Shown: positions 1 through 10,772 of the stretch, in pieces
Position numbering within the stretch: position 1 is the first letter of the stretch
Layout of the letters: each line of letters begins with the position of its first letter
From: Diadophis punctatus similis
Taxonomy: Eukaryota; Chordata; Lepidosauria; Squamata; Dipsadidae
NCBI GenBank assembly: GCA_023053685.1
Contig: JALIGW010000005.1
Location: 33,556,980 to 33,620,979, forward strand
Direction of reading: 5' to 3'
Length of the DNA stretch: 64,000 bases
Notes under the pieces: model-generated
What the model saw: the letters and a program-made list of their open reading frames with translations, nothing else
The model's database searches: none
Told to the model about the DNA's origin: nothing
Program-made: the position numbers and the translations under genes

Positions 1-437
1 GTTGTATCTATTATGGTCTGTTTCTTGCCTAGTGAACTACAAAATAGAAACAATTTCAGGAATTATCTTACAATGAAAAACACACTTCATAACTATTAAA
101 ATTATTCTTGAGATCAAATAAATCTGAGAAGGAAAATAATTTTCTCTTGATCTTGTCCACATTGAATTTCTATTATTTAAGGCCATTTTGGCAAATATAG
201 GAAAGCAGGGTTGGTGTGATGATTTGTGTTGGTAGACAATTTTGAGAGATTCTGTTATATTTGAACTTGCAGTTTAAAAAGATGCCTTCAAGTCAAGCTC
301 AACATCAGATGATTACTGAACATGGACATGAACATGCTGCTTTTTAAACAATAGTATGTATACTATACTGTGTATCCAGTAAAATATTGATTTAAGCATA
401 TCTTTAAATGTCTGCATATCCATATTTGCACACCTTT
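1..437. other. AT-rich stretch, nothing recognised
   Basis: No long open frame, repeat signature or RNA gene is visible. It is probably intergenic or intronic single-copy DNA. Confidence 0.4.
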
Positions 438-695
438 CAGTGGTGAAATGCTACTGGTTCGGCCCAGTTCGGGCGTACTGGTAGCAGCGGCGCCGGTGGT
501 TCAGAGAACCGGTAGCGGCAGCAGTGCAAGGCTCCGCCCACCCACCCAGATGTCGCCATTTTCTTGTTTTTAACCCTCTGCGCATGCACAAAGGCTTCTG
601 CATATGCACAGGGGGTAAAAAAGCGTGCACAACGGTGGCACGCCCAAAGCGCGCACTTCTGAACTGGTAGGAAAGGTAAGTAGATTTCACCGCTG
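438..695. mobile_element. hAT-like MITE, CAGTGGTG family (variant ends)
   Basis: The ends are inverted: CAGTGGTGAAAT at the left and TTTCACCGCTG at the right. The GC-rich inside holds the family hallmarks: paired 'ccggt' blocks, 'ccgcccacccaccca', a 'tgcgcatgcac' block and a 'aggtaagt' near the right end. No clear 8-bp target duplication survives. Membership rests on likeness to the copies at 7861, 10773, 42302, 46590, 53399 and 55386. It is non-autonomous; open frames across it are chance frames in GC-rich DNA. Confidence 0.8.
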
Positions 696-814
696 ATCTT
701 GTAGTCTGCTGCAGAAAAATAACAGTCTATTTCAAGATGAACGTAACACCAGGTGACATCATCAACATATCCATGTGGTTTTCTTTTCAAAAATATGGAA
801 ATAGTTTCCCACTG

Positions 815-885
815 ATGGCCTCCTGATGCTCCCATCCAAGTACTAATCAGGTTTGACCTTGTTTGTCTTTTGACCCCAATTATAT
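815..885 (-). repeat. 5S rRNA-derived SINE fragment
   Basis: The plus strand reads 'ctcccatccaagtactaa' followed by a diverged 'caggtttgaccttg'. This is the reverse complement of the 3' half of 5S rRNA, including the internal control region around GGATGGGAG. Only ~70 bases are recognisable and they are clearly mutated, so this is not a 5S gene. 5S-derived SINEs are known in squamates; membership in such a family is inferred. Confidence 0.55.
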
Positions 886-1085
886 CAGCTGGATGCTAAC
901 TGTGCTAAGACTTAAGGTAATACTGAGCTTATACAAATTTTCTGTTCATCACATAGGAAACTGATTCGTCCATGTTTGATCAGATTTTGCTGACCAATAC
1001 TCTGGTTTCAGAGGCTGCTTGGAGTATATATAAGCACAGGCTCCTCAACTTTGGACCATTTTTTCTTTCATATTACCTCAACATT

Positions 1086-1352
1086 TAATTTAATTTAATT
1101 TATTGTATTTCTATGCCGCCCAACTCCCGAAGGACTCTGGCCAGCTTACAACAGGATATAGAAAATACATTTAAAAACATCATAAAAGATTAAAAAACAG
1201 TTAAAAATCACATACATATCATTCAAGGCTGGACCTCGCAAATTGCGAGATCAACGGCCCCAAGCCTGCCGGAAAAGCCAGGTCTTCAATGCTTTCCGGA
1301 AGGCCAATAGAATGGGGGCAGTCCGGATCTCAGGGGGTAATTGGTTCCAATT
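1086..1352 (-). mobile_element. L2-like LINE, 3' end (5'-truncated)
   Basis: On the minus strand the sequence reads the end of an L2/CR1-type ORF2: 'WNQLPPEIRTAP' then 'AFRKALKTWLF'. It runs into a 3' untranslated region ending 'gttgggcggcatagaaata' and a T/A-rich (TAAAT)n tail, seen at 1086-1100 on the plus strand. 5' truncation is the normal result of target-primed reverse transcription. It is a dead fragment. Confidence 0.8.
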
Positions 1353-1394
1353 TTCTTTCTCTGTCTTCTTCAGTAAACATAGACCAACAGATCC

Positions 1395-1542
1395 ATTCTC
1401 TATGGCCTAGAGGTAGAGCTCTTGCCTCACAATCAGGAGGTTGTGAGTTCGATCCTAGGTAGAGGCAAATGTAGGGTCTCCTGCTTGGGCGGGGGGTTGG
1501 ACTAGATGACCTGCAAAGTCCCTTCCAACTCTGTTAATCTGT
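1395..1542 (+). mobile_element. tRNA-derived SINE with CR1-like tail
   Basis: A tRNA-like head holds a pol III box A (TGGCCTAGAGG, about 1403) and box B (GAGTTCGATCC, about 1445). The 3' part, 'gggttggactagatgacc' plus 'cccttccaactctgtta', is nearly the same as the 3' end of the local CR1 element at 24950-25005. The SINE therefore probably uses CR1 machinery. Other copies are the head at 18556-18640 (minus) and the tail at 57838-57950 (minus). Confidence 0.85.
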
Positions 1543-1552
1543 TAAAAAGATC

Positions 1553-1598
1553 TTGATTGATTGATTGGTTGGTTGGTTGGTTGGCTGATTGATTGATT
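1553..1598. repeat. (GATT)n/(GGTT)n microsatellite
   Basis: Tandem tetranucleotides GATT and GGTT just downstream of the SINE at 1395-1542. They may have been seeded by its tail. Confidence 0.9.
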
Positions 1599-1599
1599 G

Positions 1600-2190
1600 T
1601 ACTGCTTCAAACTGTTCTTGACAAATTCTCAAAGGATTTGAATATTACATATACTATGCAGTGGACTCTTTGCTTAAGGATATTCCATAAACTGATCTTT
1701 TTTTTTCCAGAGTAATCATTTTGTAGCTCAGTTTTAGCTTCTTTACTCTGATGGATGTCCACAAATCTTAAAACTACAGAAAGGATAGAATTTACATACA
1801 AGAAAATAATGTTTATTGGCAGAAAATATTAATTGCAGTTTCTATTTAGAGAGCAAAATTCCTCATCAGAGGCAAATATCTTTGAGTTTTAAAAGGAATA
1901 AGAGACTACAGTTACCATTTGAGATTCCTGCATTGTTGGCATCTCTTAACCAGCTGCACTTAGATTGGATAATGTTCTTTATATCACATTACAGCAGAAT
2001 TATCTTCATGATGTGCCAACAAGGTTTGCCTTTGTGTGAATGTATCTGAGTCCTTCTAATCTTTTTAGCATCATTCACTGAAGATTTTATTTGCAATTGA
2101 TTTTTAAATTTACCTGTAATTGCAATTTCAGTATAGCAACCTTCTTACAACAGCGACAATTAAGCACTGATTAAAAGTGATTGAAGTAGT
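1600..2190. other. AT-rich stretch, nothing recognised
   Basis: Only short chance open frames (up to ~77 codons) are present, with no domain I recognise. Confidence 0.35.
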
Positions 2191-2194
2191 TACT

Positions 2195-2510
2195 ATTTTA
2201 TTTTATTTATTTTTGTTATTCTTATATGCCGCCCAACTCCCGAAGGACTCAGGGCGGCGTACAACAGAAAAAATACAAGAATAATCAAAATGCAAGTAAT
2301 TAAAAAACAAATACAAATTATTAAAAACAATATTAAAACAGCAACATTCATTCGATATCATACATACTTGGGGGGTGATCTCAGGTGGATTAAGCTATCC
2401 CCCCCACCTGCAGGAAAAGCCATGTTTTAACGGCTTTTCGGAAGGCCAGCAGAGTGGGGATGGTTCGGGTCTCTGGGGGAAGTTGGTTCCAGAGCACGGG
2501 GCCAACAGCA
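2195..2510 (-). mobile_element. L2-like LINE, 3' end (5'-truncated)
   Basis: Same family as 1086-1352. On the minus strand the ORF2 end ('gttccaga..cagagacccg', 'ccttccgaaaagccgttaaa') leads into 'gccctgagtccttcgggag', then 'ttgggcggcatataag' and an AT tail at 2195-2220. It is truncated and inactive. Confidence 0.8.
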
Positions 2511-2994
2511 CAGTTTTCCAACTTAAAGGTTCAGGATATAAAGAATTGATCATAATCCCAAAGCAAGGGATATCCTTTAAATATGGAACAAATAAAAATT
2601 AATTGTAATATGCATTTCCTAGCACTTTGGGGGTATTATTTAGGATTTTGGATATATTGCTTGCTTTTATTCCTTTTCAATACATAAAGTTAAAATTTGA
2701 TAACAAGGAATGCATCATCACATGCAGTGGTTAAATATTCATTTTTTCCGGCAATGTAAGACTACCAAAACTGACATAGAAGTGTAGCACATCAAGAAGA
2801 CACTTCCACAATGTATATGTTTGAATTGAAGCACCAATTGCAAAAAAAAAAAGGTCTAAACTAAAATTAGTCTGTGGCAGTTCATTTTATTACTATAGGA
2901 AGGTTGTTGTGCTTGGTATCTGTATCTTTTCAAAACATGAAAATGAAACTCTATTTGGAAATGAAAATGATTAATTTTCCTATTAAACACTTCT
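2511..2994. other. AT-rich stretch, nothing recognised
   Basis: No motif beyond an A-run near 2842. No gene is supported. Confidence 0.35.
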
Positions 2995-3222
2995 ATAATA
3001 ATAACAACAGAGTTGGAAGGGACCTTGGAGGTCTTCTAGTCCAACTCTCTGCCTAGGCAGGAAACCCTACACTACTTCAGACAAATGGTTATCCAACATC
3101 TTCTTAAAAACTTCCAGTGTTGGAACATTCACAACTTCTGGAGACAGGCTGTTCCACGGATTAATTGTTCTGTCAGGAAATTTCTCCTTAGTTCTAAGTT
3201 ACTTCTCTCCTTGTACTACACT
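2995..3222 (-). mobile_element. CR1 LINE, 3' end of ORF2
   Basis: The minus strand encodes the CR1 ORF2 C-terminus, including 'RNFL', 'SLPPEVVNAPTLEV' like residues and 'KKMLDNHL'. It then runs into the 3' tail 'gacctccaaggtcccttcc' and an ATT-type end at 2995-3005. It is close to the better preserved copies at 24008-25004 and 35730-36085. A deletion near 'ctgtcaggaaat' removes part of 'LTVRTIN'. Dead fragment. Confidence 0.85.
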
Positions 3223-3334
3223 TCTACTGTAGTACAAAAAGTATTCTTTTCACAACCCTGCATAACCTTCTGATTTTGCACATTTCCTTTCCTTTCCCTT
3301 ATCTGGCAACTATAAGGAAATAAGCCCAACCCTC

Positions 3335-3592
3335 TTGTCCTCCTGGAAGCCCATTAAGACCCAGCTTTTTCCCCAGATGTTAGGCATCAGATGTTGAAAA
3401 GAGGGCAATACTTGTCTGTTTACAGTGTGAGTTTATTATGTAGTGCTTTGACTTGTATTTGATTATTTTAACTGTATATTTTTAAGTTTTCTTTTTCTTT
3501 TTCTCATGGAGTGGTTAGTTAAGCCATCGAGGGTTATGTATTGAATGTGGACAGCCATATACACTTATTTTATAAATAAATAAATTGACAGT
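3335..3592 (+). mobile_element. Decayed L2-like LINE 3' end
   Basis: The plus strand has a remnant of 'KTWLF' ('attaagacccagcttttt') followed by a T-rich 3' region. It ends 'gacagccatatacactt' and '(ataaata)n', as in L2 3' ends. It is strongly diverged, hence older than the copies at 1086 and 2195. Confidence 0.55.
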
Positions 3593-3955
3593 AACATTGT
3601 AAAATGAAAAATTATATCTTAATTTCAAATATCTTGCCATATTTCATATTTTTCTGTCATCAAACAACATGCACTGTATTTACTTTTTCTACTCTTCCCT
3701 TTTCTCCATCCCTGATCACTTCCCTTTCTAGAACATTATCTTTGGAAGGCATGAACAATAAACCTAATGCAGTATTTATTTATTTAGAGGGTGGCATATC
3801 GTACAGGAGTAGCAATATAAATATTTCAACTAGATTAGTAGAACCCAATAAAAATGCACATTAAAAAGATCTATTCAAAATGCAAGAAGAGGTCCTTCCT
3901 TCCACTTAATTGAATGCATTTTCAAATCCCATTTCTACAAGCTTAAGGATTTCCC
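3593..3955. other. Nothing recognised
   Basis: An 86-codon frame (3604-3864) has no recognisable domain and low-complexity composition. A short 'atttatttattta' at 3776 may be another L2 scrap. Confidence 0.3.
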
Positions 3956-4258
3956 CAGTGGTGGGCTGCAACCGGTTTAACAACCGGTACGGTGATCGCA
4001 CGCTTTGCACACGCATCTAACGCGCTTGCGCGCAGTGTTAAAAATACAGCAATTTGAAGCTCAGCTTCTTACCTTCTAAGGCAGCCCTGGTAAGTAGTAC
4101 AGCAGAGACGCAGAAATCAGCTGTGCCGCGCGCATCAGCTGAGCCAGAAAGAAGGAAATATAGGACAGGATAGGGCGGGGGCAGGTGAGCAGGACCAGCT
4201 GATCATCAGAACTACCGTTTCGCCCAAACCAGTCTGAACTGTCAGTAGCCCACCACTG
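3956..4258. mobile_element. hAT-like MITE, CAGTGGTG family
   Basis: It begins CAGTGGTGGGCTGC and ends GTAGCCCACCACTG, so the termini are inverted. The flanks are gatttccc (3948-3955) and gattttcc (4259-4266), an 8-bp duplication with one change. That length fits the hAT superfamily. The inside is diverged from the other copies but keeps 'accggt' near the left end and 'ggtaagtag' (4090). Confidence 0.85.
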
Positions 4259-7200
4259 GATTTTCCTCTTTTCACTAACAGTATCTATTATGCTCAGTTT
4301 GAACTTAACTTGTATGCTGAGAAATAAATAGACGACACCATGATGATATTTCATTGTCCAGTAACATTAGAAAATTGTATCTGTATCTTTATCTTTTCTT
4401 CTCTGTTATTGTTTAATATAAATATGTTTCCCATGAAAGTAAAATATAATATGAGCATAGGCTTTGAACCATGATCCATATTTTGCTTCCTTTTCTCTTT
4501 AGGAAAACATGATACAAATGTGCTACACATTTATTTGCTTATATGTATGAAGTTATACCAGTTTGCTCTGGGTAAAAAGGAACCAGGGCCAAAACCTTCT
4601 CTTACGAGCTTTTGATGTTAATTGTAATATTTTGGTAAGCATTTCCTATTACAGTCTTATTGCCGGCCCTTTTTTGCTCCACTGTTCAAAACCATTCTAC
4701 TGCATTTGCTCATTCTTTATTGTCTACAATGGAATCATCATTTCCCAAGCTATCCTTGAAACATAATGATAGTTTGTCAATGTGGCAAATGATTTTATCT
4801 GGCCTGGACTTTTTGCCTCAGGATATTAACTAACAAATTGATTCTGCCAGGACTCTCTTTTGCGTGCATTGTTTCTTAATTACATGATTTGTAAGATACG
4901 TCAGGCTCAATTATTCAATTTGAAAAGAGGCCAGGAGGGGGGGGGGGAAACCCCATACAACAGAGGAGACCAAAGGGCAAAAAGAATATGTGAGGAAATA
5001 TAAAAGAGCTCCTGCTATAACAAAAACAAAGCTGAAAACCATAGGAAATTCCCTTTGCTTGATAATCAAAAAGTAATTTATATTTAGCTGGAATATCTTC
5101 CCGCTCAAAGCATTGGGTTTTTGTTATCCAAAGTTCAGCTCACAGCTCTGCAATGTACTGTAATTTAGTGATGCACATTGGCTGTGAACATGTAGAATGC
5201 AAAACAGACAGATTTGTAAAAACAAAAAATAATCTGTGTTGTTTACTCATTTAAGTTTATGGAATACTAAAGTATTCCACAATGAAGACACCACAGTTTA
5301 GCCAAATGAAACATTTTGTCCTGTTCATTCAGCATCAAGTCTTAAAGTTGAACCTTGTTTACCTGAATCAGTTCAGGTAAAGTAGCATTGTACTCCAGAC
5401 TCCAGACTGCAGAAATTGATGACTGAGATTTATTACTCATTTCAAGTTTTATTGTTGATCAGAATGACAACCATATTTGACTTGAGCAATAATTTATGGT
5501 ATGATTGTATTGAGCTCAAAACTTAGAAAATAATGACTGTTCTGCTATCATAATAGTGCAAATGGGTAGGTAATGTTTTCAGTTTTGAGAACTCTTAAAC
5601 TGTCATCCAGGCAACTTTCATCTATTACTATGAACGTTAACACCCTTTAATCCAATAAAGAGGTATTATGTAGATGTTGCCTGTAGTTTTTGTTCAATTC
5701 ATTTTCTCTAGTGTTTGATCTAACTATTGCTTTGATACAGTTTTCTTCAGGCATCGTTTTACCTAGCAACAGACTAAAAATAAAGGTGATGTAGGAAGTT
5801 TTTTACCAGCTTATTTCAAGGCATACATAAAGTCTCTACACTAGATGTTCTATTCCCTCACATACAACAATGCATTTCTTTTCTCAAAAGATTCTAAGCC
5901 AACATTTGGTGATCAAGCAACCCAAAGAATAAAAACATTTATTCAACATTAACTTATTAATAAGAGGTTTAAAAATAATCAATATCCTGATATGATTGAG
6001 AATGGACTCAACCATATATCACCTCCTGGGCAGTCTTAACTAAACAGGAAGGCCATGGATCTAAAGGAGAGATAGCTGGCTTAACAGTCCCAAAGATCCT
6101 GCCTACTTTGTCAGGAGTTATGGGTCAACCACCACCCAGGCAATAGGACAAGACAGTACCAATCAAAGACAGGACCAATTCTGAACACAACTGAATGACT
6201 TTATCTGATAGGTCCTTGGAGTATTCCTCACATCTAATGGAATAGAAAGAATAGCATGCAGGTTGGTGAAAGTATAGTTTGTTATATTCAACCTTTTAGC
6301 AATTATGGGATTAAGCAATTAAGTCAAGGAATATGTTTTCTTAATTAAAAAGATTACTATCGTAATCTTAATTATATTTTTGCCTCTATTTGGTGGAATT
6401 CAATTGATACATTACTTTGAAAATATTGTCTCTTTGATCTTTACTTTTCTTCCACTTGCATTTCCACTTCCAAGCCTGGAAAAACTATTACCAGTGGTAA
6501 TTTGAACTATAAAGTATCAGCTTGTCATGGTGGCTACAAAGCTATCTCATAAGGTTCTTGGGGTAGGATTTAGTGGTTTTGTTTGTTTAATACATGAAAC
6601 AATTGATGCCATAAGTTAACTGGAGACTGAATGATTCAGTGTCAGAAGACGTCAGCAGTTAATAACAGCTATTGCAAAAGCTTTTCCTTTGTCCCCTATG
6701 GTTCAGAAAGAAAGCACTAGTTATTACCGCTTTTAGTAAGCATATAAGATAGTATCTGAATACTGTTGAAGATGTATGGATACTTCTCACGTAGCTATAG
6801 ATACACCCTGATAGTAAAAGCAATGAAATGTCTTTGTTTTGTCTGTTGTTGGTTAGAAATTATAAGAATTGAAGACTGGAAGGAATCAAATGTTTGAGGG
6901 GGAGAACAATGGGCTCTGGTATAAGTTGCTGCTGATGGAAACATTTCTAGAAGCAGAATTCAAACTGCTACTTTGAAAGAAGGCTTAATTGAAAAGCCAT
7001 ATTTTAATACAATGTGGCCCTAAACACTCATGAAACCCTATTGTTTAAAAATAATCCAAGACTATAATCACAAATAATTAAGTTAATTGAATTGTTATTT
7101 CTCAGGACGCAAAATATTCAGGTTTTTTTTTTTGAACTTTCAGCATTTTAATATACAGTATGTTTTCTTTTCTTTTCTTTTTTACAGAATTCACCAAGCT

Positions 7201-7334
7201 TGGATATAATTCTGAAGTTTAACACATAGAGAATAGTAGCTGTGATTATTCTCCTATAAGAGTTTGTTTTTGAACTATAGGATTGTGTTTCCAGTCCTTC
7301 AAACACAAGCTATTCCATCCCTGCCTAGAGGTAA
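4259..7334. other. Long AT-rich stretch, nothing recognised
   Basis: About 3 kb with no transposon signature I know, no open frame above ~70 codons and no RNA gene. A G10-type homopolymer sits near 4938. This may be single-copy DNA and is a reasonable place to look for conserved non-coding elements. Confidence 0.35.
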
Positions 7335-7560
7335 GAAAGTGGCAACTGGACTTCCTTTGTTTTTCCTTGAAGACATTTCACTTCTCATCCAAGAAGCTTC
7401 TTCAGTTCCAAACTAAAGAACTCCGGAACTGAGTAAGTTTCTTGGATGAGAAGCAAAAGGTCTTCAAGATAAAACAAAGAAAATCCAATTGCCTCTTGAA
7501 AAAGCACCTTTGGGACAACCATGACCTGGATGACTGAGAATCTCTATACACATTCAGGTA
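7335..7560. mobile_element. Penelope-like terminal repeat, inverted (palindromic) pair
   Basis: Two copies of one repeat meet head to head. A minus copy (7335-7411) and a plus copy (7423-7560) share 'cttggatgagaagc' and 'gtcttcaag' blocks. The plus copy continues 'tttgggacaaccatgacc'. The same repeat occurs at 40136-40260 and 43219-43390. I assign it to the terminal repeats of Penelope-like elements because it carries a hammerhead-like core laid out like that of the 12985-13470 element, which retains Penelope-like coding remains. Confidence 0.6.
7366..7409 (-). ncRNA. Hammerhead-ribozyme-like motif (Penelope type)
   Basis: Minus strand, in order: CUGAAGA core, a hairpin (GCUUCU, loop UGGAUG, AGAAGU), then GAAAUGUC and UUCAA. 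This matches CUGANGA - stem II - GAAA - N - GUC of minimal hammerheads in Penelope-like elements. Stem I can form only ~3 pairs (GAA/UUC) and stem III two pairs, one a wobble. One extra base lies between CUGAAGA and stem II. Activity is unproven. Confidence 0.5.
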
Positions 7561-7695
7561 AACTTTAGCCAGACATTCCTCATGAGAAGTTAATCAGATC
7601 AGAATTTTTGCAACTGGCACTAGCAAACTAATCCCAAAATACCTTCTTCTCCCCTAATCTAAGTAACAATCAGATGCTTTCAAATCACTTTAATC

Positions 7696-7841
7696 CAGGG
7701 GTGGCCAAACTATGGTTCTTTGGGGACCTGTGGACTTCAAATCCCAGAATTCCTGAGCCAGCCATGCATGCATGGCTAGCTCAGGAATTCTGGGAGTTGA
7801 AGTCCACAGGTCCTCAAAGAACCATAGTTTGGCCACCCATG
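7696..7841. mobile_element. Palindromic hAT-like MITE with perfect target duplication
   Basis: Near-perfect full-length palindrome: CAGGGGTGGCCAAAC at the left and GTTTGGCCACCCATG at the right. The centre contains 'cagaattcctgag' and its complement. Flanks are ctttaatc (7688-7695) and ctttaatc (7842-7849), an exact 8-bp duplication, as expected for hAT. Transcripts would fold into one long hairpin. Related inner sequence occurs at 58041, 58463 and 63577. Confidence 0.92.
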
Positions 7842-7860
7842 CTTTAATCTGTCTACAAAT

Positions 7861-8093
7861 CAGTGGTGGGTTGCTCCCGGTTCGGACCGGTTCTTAAAAC
7901 CGCTAGTGTCGGCAGAGGAAGGTTCCGCCCACCCACCCAGGATGCTCCACCCACCCACCCGGGATGCTCCGCCCACCCACCTGGGATGCTCCGCCTACCC
8001 ACCCGGGACGCTTCTGCGCATGTGCAGAAGCGGTGCACCAGCGCGCGAGCACGTGCGCGAACCAGTGGCAAAATAATTTACAACCCACAACTG
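7861..8093. mobile_element. hAT-like MITE, CAGTGGTG family
   Basis: Starts CAGTGGTGGGTTGC and ends ACAACCCACAACTG. Exact 8-bp duplication ctacaaat at 7853-7860 and 8094-8101. Inside are three to four tandem 'tgctccgcccacccaccc' units (7930-8010) and a 'ctgcgcatgtgcagaag' block. The 138-codon frame crossing it is an artefact of these GC-rich units. Confidence 0.93.
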
Positions 8094-8101
8094 CTACAAA
8101 T

Positions 8102-9357
8102 GTATTGTAACATCCCAGTTTTCTTTGCTCTCACTTACAATTACTTAAGGGATTACCTAAGGAAAGTCTCTGCTATTACTCTTGCAAGCCTGTTGTTATG
8201 GATGCAAGCAGAAGGATTATCTGAAGCGTCTCCTATAAATCAGGGCAGGAAACTCATGTCTGCAAGTTGCATGCAATGACCTCAGCCTTAGGGTTCATTT
8301 CATCAAATTTATGGTGGCAAAGTGTTAGGAAATTTGTACTATGATTTCCTAACATTTTTATTGTTAAAAAATGTACTTTTTATAGGCCAATAAACAGACA
8401 TATAACCTCCTCTTCCCCCACCTTTTTTCAGACTTCACATACTTTTATGGTATGAAATGTCTCTAAGTAGGATTAGAAGAAAATAAGTAGAAGCATTGCT
8501 TCCAAATATTAGATTTTTCTAGGTCTAGCACCATATTTTTGCCAAGCTATAGCTTGAGCTATGTTGGATAAATACTTCTTTAATTCTTTTTGTCCTAAAG
8601 TAACAATGGAATCATTGCTCTAAGTCATTTATTCTGTACTTTGACAAATAGCTGTATGTCTGACCTCATCTTAATGTAAAACAAATGGAAACATATTTTT
8701 AAGCTGAAACAAAAAGCTTTAAATAAATTTATAAAATAAAATAAAATCGATACCTAACTATATCAATGTCACTGATCCTTTGTGGGTGAAGTCTAAACAT
8801 ACCAGTAGTATAACCAATTCTGTAAAATTATCTTGACAAATAGTGTAAAGATTGTCTTGGAAATTTAAGAGACAGCTAATTAGCTAGTGGCAAATGTATT
8901 TATAACAATGACAAAAAGAAAGAACATGGGCCATAATTTTTAAACAATTGTGCCACTGAAACAATATCATGTTTCTAAAGAAATGTTCTTGTATTTCCCT
9001 TCCAAAACAGCTTCCTTAAAATGAGGTTCAGCTCTCCATTTAGGTACTGCAATTTGGTATACATTTGAAGCAGTTGGGGAACTAACATTCAATGATTTAT
9101 ATAGCCTACGAAAGGCAGCAGATTCTGTTTGATCTATTATGTCTAAAATACTTTACCTTAAGGTTAATTTATCTTGATATGGCCCTAATGGTAGATTAAC
9201 ATCATCAGAAAAGCTGTAATAACTCAATTTCTTTTGGATTGCTTTTTTCTAAGAAGATTTAGAGTTCTCTGCCATTGTTAAGTGCACAAATCCAAGAGGG
9301 TTGTGCAACCATTTCAGCCAGTAAGTAAAATATTTATCCAACTATTGGTTTCAAATT
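8102..9357. other. AT-rich stretch, nothing recognised
   Basis: No open frame, RNA gene or repeat signature that I can name. Confidence 0.35.
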
Positions 9358-9359
9358 TA

Positions 9360-9642
9360 CCGTATTTTTTGGACTATAAGATGCACCGGTGTATAAGATG
9401 CACCAAGATTTTGAAGAGGTAAGTAAGACTGTCCTCCCCGGCCCCCAGGAGCACTCTGCAAGCCTCCCAAACCCTCTGCGCACCCCATTTTTCGCAAAAA
9501 TAGGCCCATTTTTTGCAAAAATGGGATGCAGGGGCGGGGATTCGGGAGGCCAAAAATGGCTGTATTCGGTGTAATAAGATGTACCAACATTTCCACCCTC
9601 TTTTAGGGGGAAAAAGGTGTGTCTTATACTCCAAAAATACGG
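9360..9642. mobile_element. TA-flanked inverted-repeat MITE (CCGTATTTTT family)
   Basis: The ends are CCGTATTTTTTGGACTAT and its inverse ATACTCCAAAAATACGG, each flanked by TA (9358-9359, 9643-9644). This suggests Tc1/mariner-type insertion at TA. Just inside, 'tataagatgcacc' repeats, a feature shared by the copies at 17956, 23666, 36588 and 63183. Inside are 'ttttcgcaaaaat' blocks and no transposase. Confidence 0.85.
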
Positions 9643-9644
9643 TA

Positions 9645-10440
9645 GTTACTCCTGCTTCCTCCTAGCTAGAATAGCCCACTTGGATCCAGTAATTAACAAA
9701 ATGTTCTTAAACATTAATTTGGAGTCTCTAGGGAAGGCATGTCATTATATGGTCCTAGCTGAGATTCATATAGCAACTATGCTCAGGCTTTGGCTCTCAA
9801 AAACTTACAGTAACAGATATAAACTGAGTACTTCGAGCAAAATAATAAGCTCTGATGGCTAATGCTGATCTCTGTGCATTTTGGGAATAGATAATCCAAC
9901 TAGAAGCTTGAGTAGCTAGACTTAAATATATGAAGATCTTGATCTGCTCTGGTTTCTTTTCGGATTGTATAAATCTTTTATTCACCTGAAGGAACTGTAT
10001 TGAGGGATTTTACGATAGTATGCAATCCCTTATGTAAGATAAAGGGGCAATAATAAACAAATAAATAAATAAACAGTAATAAACAAACATTTATTAGAGA
10101 AAGAGATAATAAGATTTACAACTTTGACTCTGTTTGACTTTTCACAATGCTCTTAAAGATAGATGGAGCCTAAAGCAGTTTAGAACTTCATGGCCATTGT
10201 TTGTCAGTTGTATATTTTCTGGATAACATTTCAAGTTTATTTTGTCATCATGGCCATTCATGGGGAACTAATTCTATGCAGGATCCAATCTGGGTCAGTT
10301 ACAGGGACCAGAGGTTTAGTCTTCCGAGCTTTTAGAAGATAATGCTATGACTTATATATTTGCTTCAGAAATTCTAGTCCAAGTACATAAAGCAATATTT
10401 GTTAATCATGTCATTTTACATTTCATGACTTAGATGTCAG
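9645..10440. other. AT-rich stretch, nothing recognised
   Basis: Contains a short (AAAT)n-like tract near 10059 and nothing else I can name. Confidence 0.35.
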
Positions 10441-10545
10441 CACAGTTTGCTGATTTATATTTTGTCTGTTGCTAATTTAAAGAAAAAAAACAGACTTTTC
10501 TTAAAATAAGCAACAGATAAACCATAAATCAGCAAACTACAGTGT
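10441..10545. repeat. Inverted repeat / long imperfect hairpin
   Basis: 'cagtttgctgatttata' (about 10446) is mirrored by 'tataaatcagcaaact' type sequence (about 10525). The arms are ~38 bases with several mismatches and an A-rich loop of ~25 bases. It could be a small fold-back element or a pre-miRNA-like hairpin; I see no target duplication. Confidence 0.6.
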
Positions 10546-10772
10546 CACCAAAATGAGGAAATAAGGAATCTTGTCTTTATGGAGTTGAAAATTCACCTGT
10601 ACTAGGGCTATGAAAGCTGAAGAAAAGTTTCAATTGGACTTATCTACATTGATTGTTTGATCGTGTAAGATCCTGTAAGATCCTGTAAGAAGAACTTTTT
10701 TTTTCTTATGATCAAAGTGGAATTCATAACAAATGAAATTTTAACTTGCTCTTTGATCACTGAGAAACCAAT

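Noticed and set aside
7863..8279. 138-codon open frame, plus strand
   Set aside because: It lies almost wholly in a MITE, and its residues come from tandem 'cgcccaccca' units. No domain.
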